Assembly: GCA_938001985.1 (NCBI GenBank)
Contig: CALLBE010000203.1
Coordinates: 1-7,011 of the forward strand
Source: an uncultured Verrucomicrobiales bacterium
GTDB lineage: Bacteria > Verrucomicrobiota > Verrucomicrobiia > Verrucomicrobiales > Akkermansiaceae
Length of the DNA: 7,011 nt
Reading direction: 5' to 3'
Shown: positions 1 to 5,951 of the stretch, in pieces
Numbering within the stretch: the stretch's first letter is position 1
Layout of the letters: every line of letters starts with the position of its first letter
The notes under the pieces: model-generated
Told to the model about the DNA's origin: nothing
The model's database searches: none
Seen by the model: only the letters and a program-made list of their open reading frames with translations
Program-made: the position numbers and the translations under genes

Positions 1-3
1 TAG

Positions 4-41
4 AAAAAAGGCCACGTCCCTGATGGAAAGTGGCCTCTTTT
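4..41 (-). terminator. Rho-independent terminator after the DUF2059 gene
   Basis: On the minus strand a 7-bp stem, AGGCCAC (30-36) with GTGGCCT (9-15), encloses a 14-base loop and is followed by a run of six T (4-9). A-rich sequence before the stem can pair with part of the T run and lengthen the helix. It begins about 25 bases after the stop codon of the preceding gene, the expected place for a transcript end. On the plus strand the stem is followed by CTCTTTTATT, so it might also stop a convergent transcript entering from the left, though less well. Confidence 0.88.
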
Positions 42-66
42 ATTAAAGACAATTAGAAAAACTAGT

Positions 67-489
67 TTACTTCTTTTGAGCCTGAAGGTCTTTCATCACT
101 TTTTGAGCAATTTTCTGCCCCCACTGAGCGCCCACTTGCATGGATTCTTTTTGAATTTGAGGCTGCTTGGTGACCAAGGTTTGGCCTAAAGGGCTTTTGT
201 AGAAGGCTTCTAAACCTTTCAGTTCGTCCAAGCTATAATTTCTTGCGAAAACTGGGATCAACAACTCAACAAAACCGTCGGAAGAAACCTCTTTAGATAA
301 GTTATCCCAATACTCGGCAGGCACTTGCGGCATTTGGGCTTTGTACATACTAAACATTTGGTCCACCACTTGAGTTCCCAAAGCTCCTGCACCAGAAGCC
401 TCTAGTACTTTCTTAGCCCAGTCTTCCTTTTCTCCAGAAAAAACAACAGCAGTTGATAAGGTGACCGCACACAATAATAGTTTGAACAT
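67..489 (-). CDS. Small secreted DUF2059-family protein
   Basis: A 140-residue protein of unknown function with a hydrophobic N-terminal signal sequence (MFKLLLCAVTLSTAVVFSG), so it is probably exported to the periplasm; cleavage near residue 19 is plausible. The rest is helical and matches the DUF2059 pattern: the segment ending in VFARNYSLDELKGLEAFYKSPLGQ, roughly residues 80-103 (the F-Y-x-S/T-P-x-G element), is the family's most recognisable part, followed by a charged Lys/Gln-rich tail. DUF2059 proteins are small envelope proteins without an established activity. I chose the ATG at 489; a TTG three codons upstream (498) is in frame but would start the signal peptide less well and has no Shine-Dalgarno site. 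The gene begins about 40 bases after the preceding gene, has its own candidate promoter, and ends at a strong terminator. No lipobox cysteine is visible at the cleavage region; the only early Cys lies inside the hydrophobic core. Confidence 0.82.
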   Translation of the reverse strand: MFKLLLCAVTLSTAVVFSGEKEDWAKKVLEASGAGALGTQVVDQMFSMYKAQMPQVPAEYWDNLSKEVSSDGFVELLIPVFARNYSLDELKGLEAFYKSPLGQTLVTKQPQIQKESMQVGAQWGQKIAQKVMKDLQAQKK

Positions 490-496
490 ACCTAAC

Positions 497-524
497 AAGA
501 TAGAAGTTTTGCCCCCAGAGTCAA
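497..524 (-). promoter_or_regulatory. Candidate sigma70-type promoter for the DUF2059 gene
   Basis: On the minus strand TTGACT (519-524) and TATCTT (497-502) are separated by 16 bases, a 5/6 and a 4/6 match to the -35 and -10 consensus. They fill the short gap between two genes. A start site about seven bases below the -10 would fall at or next to the ATG at 489, which would make a leaderless or nearly leaderless mRNA. The match was made by eye. Confidence 0.4.
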
Positions 525-529
525 GTCGT

Positions 530-1642
530 CTAAATCACCTGAGCTGAGTCTTTGTACTTTTGATGAAACTCTTCGTAGAGCACCGGAGAGATCTCTGAAG
601 GTTTAATTTCAGAGCGCCCACCCCAGAAAACATTGGTATAGCTCACTTCGATACCACAAGCTGCTAAGTGCTTATCAATCGCTGCCTTATGCTCCAAGAC
701 CTTGTCTTTTTGAGTGCCGTGAACAACGCCCATGATATTAACGTTACCAAACCTAGGCCCGCCTTCACGCCAGTAAGCGTGAGTCATGCAGTGGTGACGA
801 CCCACCTCAGCACCGGCTTCTTCTTCACGCCCTTTAGGAACAGCCCAGTGGAACAGTCCATTAAAGCGAGTGACCTTTTGTCCAGTAGCAGAGGGCTTCA
901 CGTGCTCTAGGAATGTTGAGAATCGACCGATTACTTTTTTAGCATTCAAGGTTTCAGAAACCTCAAAGAAACGCTCTAAGGAAACCCCAGCCTCGACAGC
1001 TCGTGCGTCCCATGGGTTTTCAACAATTTCATCCAATGAAAGCTCTCCTTTTAACGCCAACAGCACGCGCCACTCTTCATCGGTGAGCTCAACCACAGTT
1101 GTTGTCATCATCTCTGCTGGCGCCTCAATCTTAGCGCCTGGCTCAAGCCCTTTGCGTCGAACGTGGCCTACACCTAGGGCGAAAACACCATTTGCTGGCA
1201 TTAAAATATACTCATCGGCACCCACCAATCTCTTTAATAAATCCGCATGCTCTTCCAAGGACTCGCCTTGAGGAACTTTAAGCGTTGTCCACAAGCGGTA
1301 GCCTGATCCTGAAACTTCCGTATCTGTTGATCTGATCACCACGTGTCCTGAGAACGGATCCTCTTTTGACATGAACTCAAAGGCATCATTCAAACGCTCT
1401 TCTGGAAGTCTCCAAGCCACTAAGGCACCATGAGCCAGTTTAGTCGCTAACAAGGTCTGACGAACTCGGCGAATCACCCCCGCTTCGAGCATCGCTTTGA
1501 TACGCTCAAGCACGATTGGCAATTCCACCCCACTTTGCTCAGCAATCACGTGAAAGGGCTGACGCTGAAACCCAGCAACAAGGTCTTCAGAAACACTTAA
1601 AATCTTAGCATTAATCGGGTCGGTGTGCTCAGTTGGTATCAT
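530..1642 (-). CDS. Two-repeat AsnC/Lrp-type protein, siroheme-decarboxylase-like (AhbA-AhbB/NirD-L-like fusion)
   Basis: A 370-residue protein built of two copies of the unit winged helix plus ferredoxin-like ligand domain. Repeat 1 has its HTH at about residues 8-60 and ligand domain at about 68-150; repeat 2 has its HTH at about 186-245 and ligand domain at about 258-342. This is the architecture of siroheme decarboxylase (AhbA/AhbB or NirD/L/G/H), which removes acetate side-chain carboxyls from siroheme to give 12,18-didecarboxysiroheme for heme d1 or alternative heme synthesis. Repeat 2 keeps a HAYWR motif (288-292) matching the family's HCYxR, followed by the expected spacing to VNIMGVVHG. 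Repeat 1 has only GHVVIR (99-104) before GYRLWTTLKVP, so its site looks diverged. Many databases label such proteins Lrp/AsnC transcription regulators, and that role remains possible. It lies 19 bases after cca and probably shares its transcript. No other siroheme or heme gene is in the window, and no Shine-Dalgarno site precedes the ATG. Confidence 0.68.
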   Translation of the reverse strand: MIPTEHTDPINAKILSVSEDLVAGFQRQPFHVIAEQSGVELPIVLERIKAMLEAGVIRRVRQTLLATKLAHGALVAWRLPEERLNDAFEFMSKEDPFSGHVVIRSTDTEVSGSGYRLWTTLKVPQGESLEEHADLLKRLVGADEYILMPANGVFALGVGHVRRKGLEPGAKIEAPAEMMTTTVVELTDEEWRVLLALKGELSLDEIVENPWDARAVEAGVSLERFFEVSETLNAKKVIGRFSTFLEHVKPSATGQKVTRFNGLFHWAVPKGREEEAGAEVGRHHCMTHAYWREGGPRFGNVNIMGVVHGTQKDKVLEHKAAIDKHLAACGIEVSYTNVFWGGRSEIKPSEISPVLYEEFHQKYKDSAQVI

Positions 1643-1661
1643 GATATTATACTTTATAAAA

Positions 1662-3002
1662 CTATTGGTCAGAGGGATTGTCTAGAAATTCTCGTCGAAT
1701 ATAAGCAATCGCCAGTTCTTTCGAATCCAAACGCTTCTCTAGCTGTTCATTTTGAACCGCTTGTAAGACCTCTTTAAAAACAGGCCCAGGTTGAAATCCT
1801 AAATCAATTAAATCTTTTCCTGTCACCAAAGGCGGTGGAATCAAAGGCTCTTTGGAAAACTCCTCCTCTCGCTGACGTAGGAAATCGTAATTCTCCGTCA
1901 GGCCGTTGGAAGAACCGCAGTCCACCCGATGCAGCTCCATTTCCAGCTCATAAGTAGACCTCGCCATAAAACGCTTCACCTTGGCCATGCGCATCTGCTG
2001 GACATGCATAAAGTTCATGTGGTTATCAACCATGGCAACAACGTCTTCAATCACAGCGTTTGAATACTTCAGACGATTCAAAATCCCCCTCGCCATCTCC
2101 GCGCCTACTTTATCATGTCCATTAAAGCGAATACGCCCCGTTTCATCCACCGTGTAAGTGGCCGGCTTACCGATGTCATGCAAGAGAACAGCCAAGACTA
2201 ACTCAATCGGTGAGTCATCAGGAATCATCTTTAACATCAACTTTGTGTGCTGATAAACATCACCCTCTGGGTGCCACTGAGGCGGTTGTTCACAGCCGAT
2301 TAGATCCAGTACTTCTGGTAAAAAAACATCAATCAAACCCGAATCGACAAGCAGTTGCAAACCTTCGGCCCGGTTCGGCGAGAGTAATATTTTAGAAAAC
2401 TCAATATTAACCCTCTCCATCGAAATTAACTTCAATACCGAAGACTGCTCTCGAATCGCGGCCCACGTTTTCTCCTCAATCCTAAAACCCAGTTTGGTGG
2501 CAAAGCGGATCGCTCTTAATAAACGAAGTCCATCTTCTTGAAAACGGTGTGAAGCCTCCCCCACCGCTCGAATCAGCTGGTTTGATAAATCAACCTTACC
2601 CTCTACAAAATCAATCACCTCACCCGCTCCCGAGATGGGATCATAAAACAGAGCGTTGATGGTGAAATCTCGACGCTTTGCATCCTCTTGAGGCGAGCTA
2701 TAAGTCACCGACTCCGGACGACGACCATCTTGATAATCGCCATCGGTCCTAAAAGTTGCGATTTCAAAATAGAAACCACCTTCTTTAACTAAAATAACGC
2801 CAAAATGAGCCCCAATAGAGTCCCCTTTTGGAAAAACCTCCAATACCTGCTCTGGAGTTGCCGCCGTCGCAATATCGTAGTCTTTAGGAATGTTCCCTAA
2901 AAGCTGATCTCGAACACAACCACCGGCAAAATAGGTCAGATGTCCCTGCTTCGTGAGCTTTTCCAAGACAGCTATGGCACTTTGCTCCAGGGTTGGTTTC
3001 AT
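1662..3002 (-). CDS. cca: CCA tRNA nucleotidyltransferase (class II) with HD domain
   Basis: A 446-residue cytoplasmic enzyme that adds or repairs the 3'-terminal CCA of tRNA from CTP and ATP without a nucleic acid template. The head domain shows GGCVRD (27-32), the metal-binding DYD pair (D41, D43), the RRDFTINA motif (110-117) and the nucleotide-selecting EDGLR motif (156-160) within the RFxEDxLRLLRAIRFA block. An HD domain follows: H252, HD at 275-276 in LLHDIGKP, NGHD at 294-297 and D326, a full set suggesting a working metal-dependent phosphohydrolase like that of the E. coli enzyme. The C-terminal part (about 385-440, LVTGKDLIDLGFQPGP) is the usual tail. The length is normal for HD-containing members. 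Poly(A) polymerase or a CC- or A-adding enzyme cannot be excluded by eye. A terminator hairpin sits directly upstream, its T run ending five bases before the ATG, so how this gene is transcribed is unclear. The next gene begins 19 bases downstream. Confidence 0.92.
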   Translation of the reverse strand: MKPTLEQSAIAVLEKLTKQGHLTYFAGGCVRDQLLGNIPKDYDIATAATPEQVLEVFPKGDSIGAHFGVILVKEGGFYFEIATFRTDGDYQDGRRPESVTYSSPQEDAKRRDFTINALFYDPISGAGEVIDFVEGKVDLSNQLIRAVGEASHRFQEDGLRLLRAIRFATKLGFRIEEKTWAAIREQSSVLKLISMERVNIEFSKILLSPNRAEGLQLLVDSGLIDVFLPEVLDLIGCEQPPQWHPEGDVYQHTKLMLKMIPDDSPIELVLAVLLHDIGKPATYTVDETGRIRFNGHDKVGAEMARGILNRLKYSNAVIEDVVAMVDNHMNFMHVQQMRMAKVKRFMARSTYELEMELHRVDCGSSNGLTENYDFLRQREEEFSKEPLIPPPLVTGKDLIDLGFQPGPVFKEVLQAVQNEQLEKRLDSKELAIAYIRREFLDNPSDQ

Positions 3003-3007
3003 AATAC

Positions 3008-3038
3008 AAAAAAATCAGAGCTAAACACTAGCTCTGAT
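3008..3038 (-). terminator. Rho-independent terminator between the KH-R3H gene and cca
   Basis: On the minus strand a perfect 9-bp stem, ATCAGAGCT (3030-3038) with AGCTCTGAT (3014-3022), encloses a 7-base loop and runs straight into seven T (3008-3014, overlapping the stem base). It starts about 28 bases after the KH-R3H stop codon. The T run ends only five bases before the cca ATG, so the structure also occupies the cca translation start region and could act as an attenuator in a read-through transcript. Confidence 0.85.
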
Positions 3039-3069
3039 CGTTAAACTTATTTCTAAAGCTTAAACACTA
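3019..3069. repeat. Pair of 12-13-base direct repeats flanking the KH-R3H stop codon region
   Basis: AGCTAAACACTA (3019-3030) recurs as AGCTTAAACACTA (3057-3069), identical except for one extra T. The first copy forms the loop and part of both arms of the terminator; the second covers the TAG stop codon of the KH-R3H gene. It may be a trace of a short local duplication or coincidence in AT-rich sequence. Confidence 0.5.
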
Positions 3070-3516
3070 ATCACGTGAGATAATCACCTTCTTTAAGCGG
3101 TCCTTTGAGTCTTCTGACTTAGAACTAACACCATCAATAGCGGCCACTGTATTGTGAGCCAATCTTCTGAAATAAGAATTTAAAGGGCGTGTTGTGTACG
3201 TCTCACCAGAGGTTAAGATATCAGCAGAAGCGGTTTTAACTTCCTCAACTAAACGCTCCTCTTTCTTCTTTCTAAATTCATTACAATCCACTTTTGCGCG
3301 CTTAGCGTCAGGGAAATGCTTTTGAATCATTTTATTCAAAGTCGCCTGAAGCGTATCCAGCTTTTCACCGAATTTTCCAATAACTTCAGCTTCCTCTTGA
3401 GTGGAAATATTAAGAACAATTTCTTCCGGTGTTTCGAGGCTATTCACTGTAGCTTCGACGCCCATGTGTTGTAACATGGCCTCTAACCCTTTAGTTGCTG
3501 CATTGAGTGTTGACAT
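3067..3516 (-). CDS. KH-R3H single-stranded nucleic-acid-binding protein (Jag/KhpB-like, no Jag_N)
   Basis: A 149-residue cytoplasmic protein with the KH plus R3H pair of the Jag/KhpB/EloR family, RNA-binding proteins that in Gram-positives work with KhpA and affect cell elongation and division. The KH domain spans about residues 1-75, with the GxxG loop as IGKFGEKLDTLQ (GKFG at 47-50), close to the family's IGrrGetLdaLQ. The R3H domain is at about 85-149 and carries the R-x3-H signature as RRLAH (R117 to H121), preceded by RPLNSYF and followed by the usual tail ending in VIISRD. The N-terminal Jag_N domain found in longer homologues is absent, and no open frame upstream encodes one. It has its own candidate promoter and is closed by a terminator, so it is probably monocistronic. 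The ATG lacks a Shine-Dalgarno site. The family call is firm; the cellular role is inferred only from relatives. Confidence 0.85.
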   Translation of the reverse strand: MSTLNAATKGLEAMLQHMGVEATVNSLETPEEIVLNISTQEEAEVIGKFGEKLDTLQATLNKMIQKHFPDAKRAKVDCNEFRKKKEERLVEEVKTASADILTSGETYTTRPLNSYFRRLAHNTVAAIDGVSSKSEDSKDRLKKVIISRD

Positions 3517-3531
3517 AATTTTATAAGATTA

Positions 3532-3559
3532 ACCATAGGCAAAGTCTGGGCTGGGTCAA
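3532..3559 (-). promoter_or_regulatory. Candidate sigma70-type promoter for the KH-R3H gene
   Basis: On the minus strand TTGACC (3554-3559) and TATGGT (3532-3537) are separated by 16 bases. A start about seven bases below the -10 would leave a leader of roughly 8-10 bases before the ATG at 3516, which has no Shine-Dalgarno site. It lies in the 108-base gap after scpB, consistent with a separate transcript. Confidence 0.4.
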
Positions 3560-3586
3560 TCCTAGCCTACCAATATTTTATAGAAA

Positions 3587-3599
3587 AGATTCTCAATCT
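3587..3599 (-). terminator. Weak hairpin after scpB, possible terminator
   Basis: A 5-bp AT-rich stem, AGATT with AATCT around a 3-base loop, is followed on the minus strand by TTTTCT. It lies about 25 bases after the scpB stop and before the candidate promoter of the next gene. The stem is short and GC-poor, so it may not terminate efficiently. Confidence 0.25.
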
Positions 3600-3624
3600 A
3601 TTTTTAAACCTCAAACAAGCTAGT

Positions 3625-4263
3625 TTAACCCTCTTCGGTTTCTATGTCTTTATTTTTTGACTCCACGCTTTCTTTCCCTTTCAGGGCTTCAAAGTCAGGC
3701 AACTCATCCAGTCCCGTTAATCCAAAGGAATCGAGAAAATCCCCAGTGGTCTCATATAGCACTAGCTTTCCTGGTTCGGATGACTGCCCAGCGGCCTTAA
3801 TCAACCCTCGGCTCAAGAGCTTTTGAATCATCCCCTCACAGGCCACGCCCCTCACCCCTTCGACAGCGGCTTTTGTAACAGGCTGGCGATAGGCTATTAC
3901 GGCTAGGGTCTCAAGCGCAGACTTGCTCAACTTACCAGCACGTTGTTCTGGGAATAAGTGAGAGACAAACCCGCCATACTCAGACCGGGTGTAAATCTTC
4001 CAGCCTTTGGATTTTTGTAAAATGCTAAAGCTTCGCCCCTCTTGCTCATACTTAAGGTTTAATTCTTGAAGTACCGCCTCAATAGCTTCCTCAGAAATGA
4101 CGGCCAGAGCTTTGAGCTCCAGAGAGACTTCTTCACTTAGCCCATCAGCAGCGAGCCGTTTAAAAGCTTCTTTTTTAACGACACGCTCGATATCCGCTAA
4201 CGTTAAAGGCTCTTCTGAGGCAATCAAAAGAGCTTCAACAATAGCAGGGAGATCAAAATTCAT
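3625..4263 (-). CDS. scpB: Segregation and condensation protein B (ScpB)
   Basis: A 212-residue cytoplasmic protein, the winged-helix accessory subunit of the SMC-ScpA-ScpB condensin that compacts and segregates the chromosome. The N-terminal winged helix begins with IVEALLIASEEPLTLADIE (about 8-26). The second winged helix carries the family hallmark KLSKSALETLAVIAYRQPVTKAAVEGVRG (111-139), and the C-terminal block LYETTGDFLDSFGLTGLDELP (about 169-189) is also diagnostic. There is an insertion of roughly 25 residues rich in Lys, Glu and Leu between the first helices and the usual EEAIEAVLQELNLKY segment (about 31-55), plus an acidic, probably disordered tail (about 195-212). This makes it slightly longer than the common 180-200 residues. 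The gene starts 41 bases after lysS with no terminator between, so the two are probably co-transcribed. Its Shine-Dalgarno-like GAGGGG lies about 9-11 bases before the ATG and within a hairpin. scpA is not adjacent. Confidence 0.95.
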   Translation of the reverse strand: MNFDLPAIVEALLIASEEPLTLADIERVVKKEAFKRLAADGLSEEVSLELKALAVISEEAIEAVLQELNLKYEQEGRSFSILQKSKGWKIYTRSEYGGFVSHLFPEQRAGKLSKSALETLAVIAYRQPVTKAAVEGVRGVACEGMIQKLLSRGLIKAAGQSSEPGKLVLYETTGDFLDSFGLTGLDELPDFEALKGKESVESKNKDIETEEG

Positions 4264-4274
4264 ATCAAGACACC

Positions 4275-4294
4275 CCTCTCAAAATAGAGAGAGG
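4275..4294 (-). promoter_or_regulatory. Intergenic hairpin that covers the scpB ribosome binding site
   Basis: In the 41-base lysS-scpB gap the minus strand can pair CCTCTC (4289-4294) with GAGAGG (4275-4280) around an 8-base loop. The GAGAGGGG arm is also the best Shine-Dalgarno candidate for scpB. No T run follows, so this is not a terminator; it could limit ribosome entry at scpB unless the lysS ribosome opens it. The structure is visible; the regulatory role is inference. Confidence 0.4.
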
Positions 4295-4304
4295 CCATCG
4301 TGCG

Positions 4305-5783
4305 TTAAGAATCTTTTTGCTTTAACTGAGGGAATAATACGACGTCACGTATCGTGGCCGCTCCCGTCAGCATCATGATCAAGCGGTCAATTCCGATACC
4401 GATACCGCCTGCTGGAGGCATGCCGCTCTCTAATGTTTCAACGAAGTCGTAATCAACCTTCTGGACCTCTTCACCGGATTGCTCTTCAAAACGTTGACGT
4501 TGAACATCTGGATCATTCAACTCCGAGTAACCCGGAGAAATCTCCTGACCATTGATAATCAGCTCGTACACATCCACCACGGAATCATCCTCTGTGTTAG
4601 CTTTGGCTAAAGGAACCAGCTCTTTTGAAACATGTGTTACAAAACACGGGTCAAAGTTATGCTCCTCGAATTTTTTCTCAAAGACCTGTTGAATCACTTC
4701 GTGGTCTTCCATCGCTGGAGAAAGCTCAATTTTCATTTCAGCACACTTCTCACGACGACCTTCAGGCGTTAAATCAAAGAAATCATCACCTGCAGCCTCT
4801 TTAATCAAATCACGATAGCTCGAACGGCGCCAAGGTCTCTCCAGATTGATCGTGCGGACCACATCACCTTGTTCGTCTTTATGCTCAATTTGTAAGCCCC
4901 CACAGAACTTCTCAGCGAGGTGACAAACCATCTCCTCAACCATGTCCGCCATTTGTTCAAAGTCAGAAAATGCCCAATAGCATTCCAGCATGGTGAACTC
5001 AGGGTTGTGTCGTCTCGAAATCCCCTCGTTTCTGAAATTACGATTCAACTCAAAAACCTTAGTGAACCCACCCACCATTAAGCGTTTCAAATGCAATTCT
5101 GGAGCAATTCTCATCGTCAACGGCATGTCCAAAGCATTGTGATGTGTCTCAAATGGACGAGCCGCAGCGCCCCCCGCAATGCCATGAAGCATAGGCGTCT
5201 CCACCTCTAAAAAGTCACGATCTTGTAAGAAGCGGCGAATCTCAGCAATCATCAAGGAACGCTTAAGGAAGATCTCAGCCGAATCTTCATTACCGAGAAG
5301 GTCTAAGTGACGCTTACGGTACTTGATCTCACGATCCGTAACCCCATGCCACTTGTCTGGCAGTGGGCGTAATGATTTTGTTAATACCGTCAGTGTAGAA
5401 ACATGAACCGTAGGCTCACCCGTTCTTGTCAAAAATGTTTTACCTGTAACGCCAATCCAATCACCTCGATCTAAAAGCTTATAAGCGGCCCACTCCTCTT
5501 CCGTTAACTCCTTTTTGTTTAAATAACATTGGATTTTACCATGAATATCTCCGAGAGAGATAAACTGAGAGTTTTTCATATCTCTAATTGCGTAAAGACG
5601 GCCTGCAATCGTAACTTCTTGGTCAACTTCAAAGTCAGCCTTAAGCTTTTCTGGGGTATGCGTGACCTCAAATTTCTGCCCATAAGGGTTGATTCCCATG
5701 TCCCTTAGGGATTGAAGTTTTTGGCGGCGTACCGCAATCAATTCCGCTTCAGTTGATTTTGGTTGATTATTATCTTCAGACAT
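4305..5783 (-). CDS. lysS: Lysyl-tRNA synthetase, class II
   Basis: A 492-residue cytoplasmic enzyme that charges tRNA(Lys) with lysine using ATP. The N-terminal OB-fold anticodon-binding domain spans about residues 50-140 (VTIAGRLYAIRDMKNSQFISLGD at 57-79). The class II catalytic core follows: motif 1 region IRRFLQDRDFLEVETPML (182-199), the conserved GGAAARPFETHHNALD (204-219), motif 2 FELNRNFRNEGISRRHNPEFTMLE (244-267) and motif 3 GGIGIGIDRLIMMLTG (459-474), ending in the usual IRDVVLFPQ. ELIINGQEISPGYSELNDP (407-425) matches the lysine-pocket region of the family. The length is typical and all class II motifs look intact. The ATG at 5783 has no Shine-Dalgarno site; a candidate promoter lies just upstream. 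It is followed by scpB after 41 bases without a terminator, so it is probably first in a two-gene operon. Confidence 0.97.
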   Translation of the reverse strand: MSEDNNQPKSTEAELIAVRRQKLQSLRDMGINPYGQKFEVTHTPEKLKADFEVDQEVTIAGRLYAIRDMKNSQFISLGDIHGKIQCYLNKKELTEEEWAAYKLLDRGDWIGVTGKTFLTRTGEPTVHVSTLTVLTKSLRPLPDKWHGVTDREIKYRKRHLDLLGNEDSAEIFLKRSLMIAEIRRFLQDRDFLEVETPMLHGIAGGAAARPFETHHNALDMPLTMRIAPELHLKRLMVGGFTKVFELNRNFRNEGISRRHNPEFTMLECYWAFSDFEQMADMVEEMVCHLAEKFCGGLQIEHKDEQGDVVRTINLERPWRRSSYRDLIKEAAGDDFFDLTPEGRREKCAEMKIELSPAMEDHEVIQQVFEKKFEEHNFDPCFVTHVSKELVPLAKANTEDDSVVDVYELIINGQEISPGYSELNDPDVQRQRFEEQSGEEVQKVDYDFVETLESGMPPAGGIGIGIDRLIMMLTGAATIRDVVLFPQLKQKDS

Positions 5784-5794
5784 TAGTTTGCCGT

Positions 5795-5823
5795 AATCTA
5801 AATACGCTTTCTCATTTGATCAA
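5795..5823 (-). promoter_or_regulatory. Candidate sigma70-type promoter for lysS-scpB
   Basis: On the minus strand TTGATC (5818-5823) and TAGATT (5795-5800) are separated by 17 bases, each a 4/6 consensus match. The -35 lies inside the 8-base palindrome TTGATCAA (5816-5823). A start site about seven bases below would give a leader of only a few bases before the ATG at 5783. Confidence 0.35.
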
Positions 5824-5862
5824 GCTGAGAGTTGATTTAAAAACAAAAGCTTAACTTTACAC

Positions 5863-5905
5863 AAAAAAACCTTTGGCTAAAAATCACCAAAGAAATCAGC
5901 AAAGG
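5863..5905 (-). terminator. Rho-independent terminator after the outer-membrane barrel gene
   Basis: On the minus strand seven T (5863-5869) follow a stem that can form in two ways: CTTTGG (5887-5892) with CCAAAG (5871-5876), loop 10 bases, or CCTTTG (5900-5905) with CAAAGG (5870-5875), loop 24 bases. The tighter pairing is more likely. It lies about 45-90 bases after the end of the barrel gene and before the lysS promoter, separating the two transcripts. Confidence 0.7.
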
Positions 5906-5926
5906 CTTTTAATTTTTCTATTAACA

Positions 5927-5939
5927 GAAGCTGTGCTTC
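5927..5939 (-). other. Small hairpin in the barrel gene's 3' untranslated region
   Basis: GAAGC and GCTTC form a perfect 5-bp stem with a 3-base loop, 12 bases after the frame-restored stop codon of the barrel gene. No T run follows directly. It may protect the mRNA 3' end or be incidental. Confidence 0.3.
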
Positions 5940-5951
5940 AACGAGTGTTTT

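Noticed and set aside
668..1271. Plus-strand open frames of 80 and 133 codons
   Set aside because: They lie antisense inside the siroheme-decarboxylase-like gene, have Ser/Thr-rich shadow composition and show no recognisable domain.
1643..1672. TATAAT (1646-1651) and CTGACC (1667-1672) as a promoter for the siroheme-decarboxylase-like gene
   Set aside because: The 15-base spacing is short and the start would fall inside the coding region; co-transcription with cca 19 bases upstream is simpler.
2210..2395. Plus-strand open frame of 61 codons
   Set aside because: Antisense to the cca HD-domain region; no domain and no upstream signals.
3644..4378. Plus-strand open frames of 60 and 93 codons
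   Set aside because: Antisense to scpB and the lysS end; Ser-rich composition typical of a reverse shadow.
5816..5823. TTGATCAA palindrome as a repressor operator for lysS
   Set aside because: An 8-base AT-rich palindrome is expected often by chance, and lysS is not usually controlled this way; no second site is visible.
5784..5862. T-box or lysine riboswitch upstream of lysS
   Set aside because: The region is under 80 bases, with a candidate promoter very near the ATG, and I see no T-box sequence or long conserved lysine-riboswitch helices.
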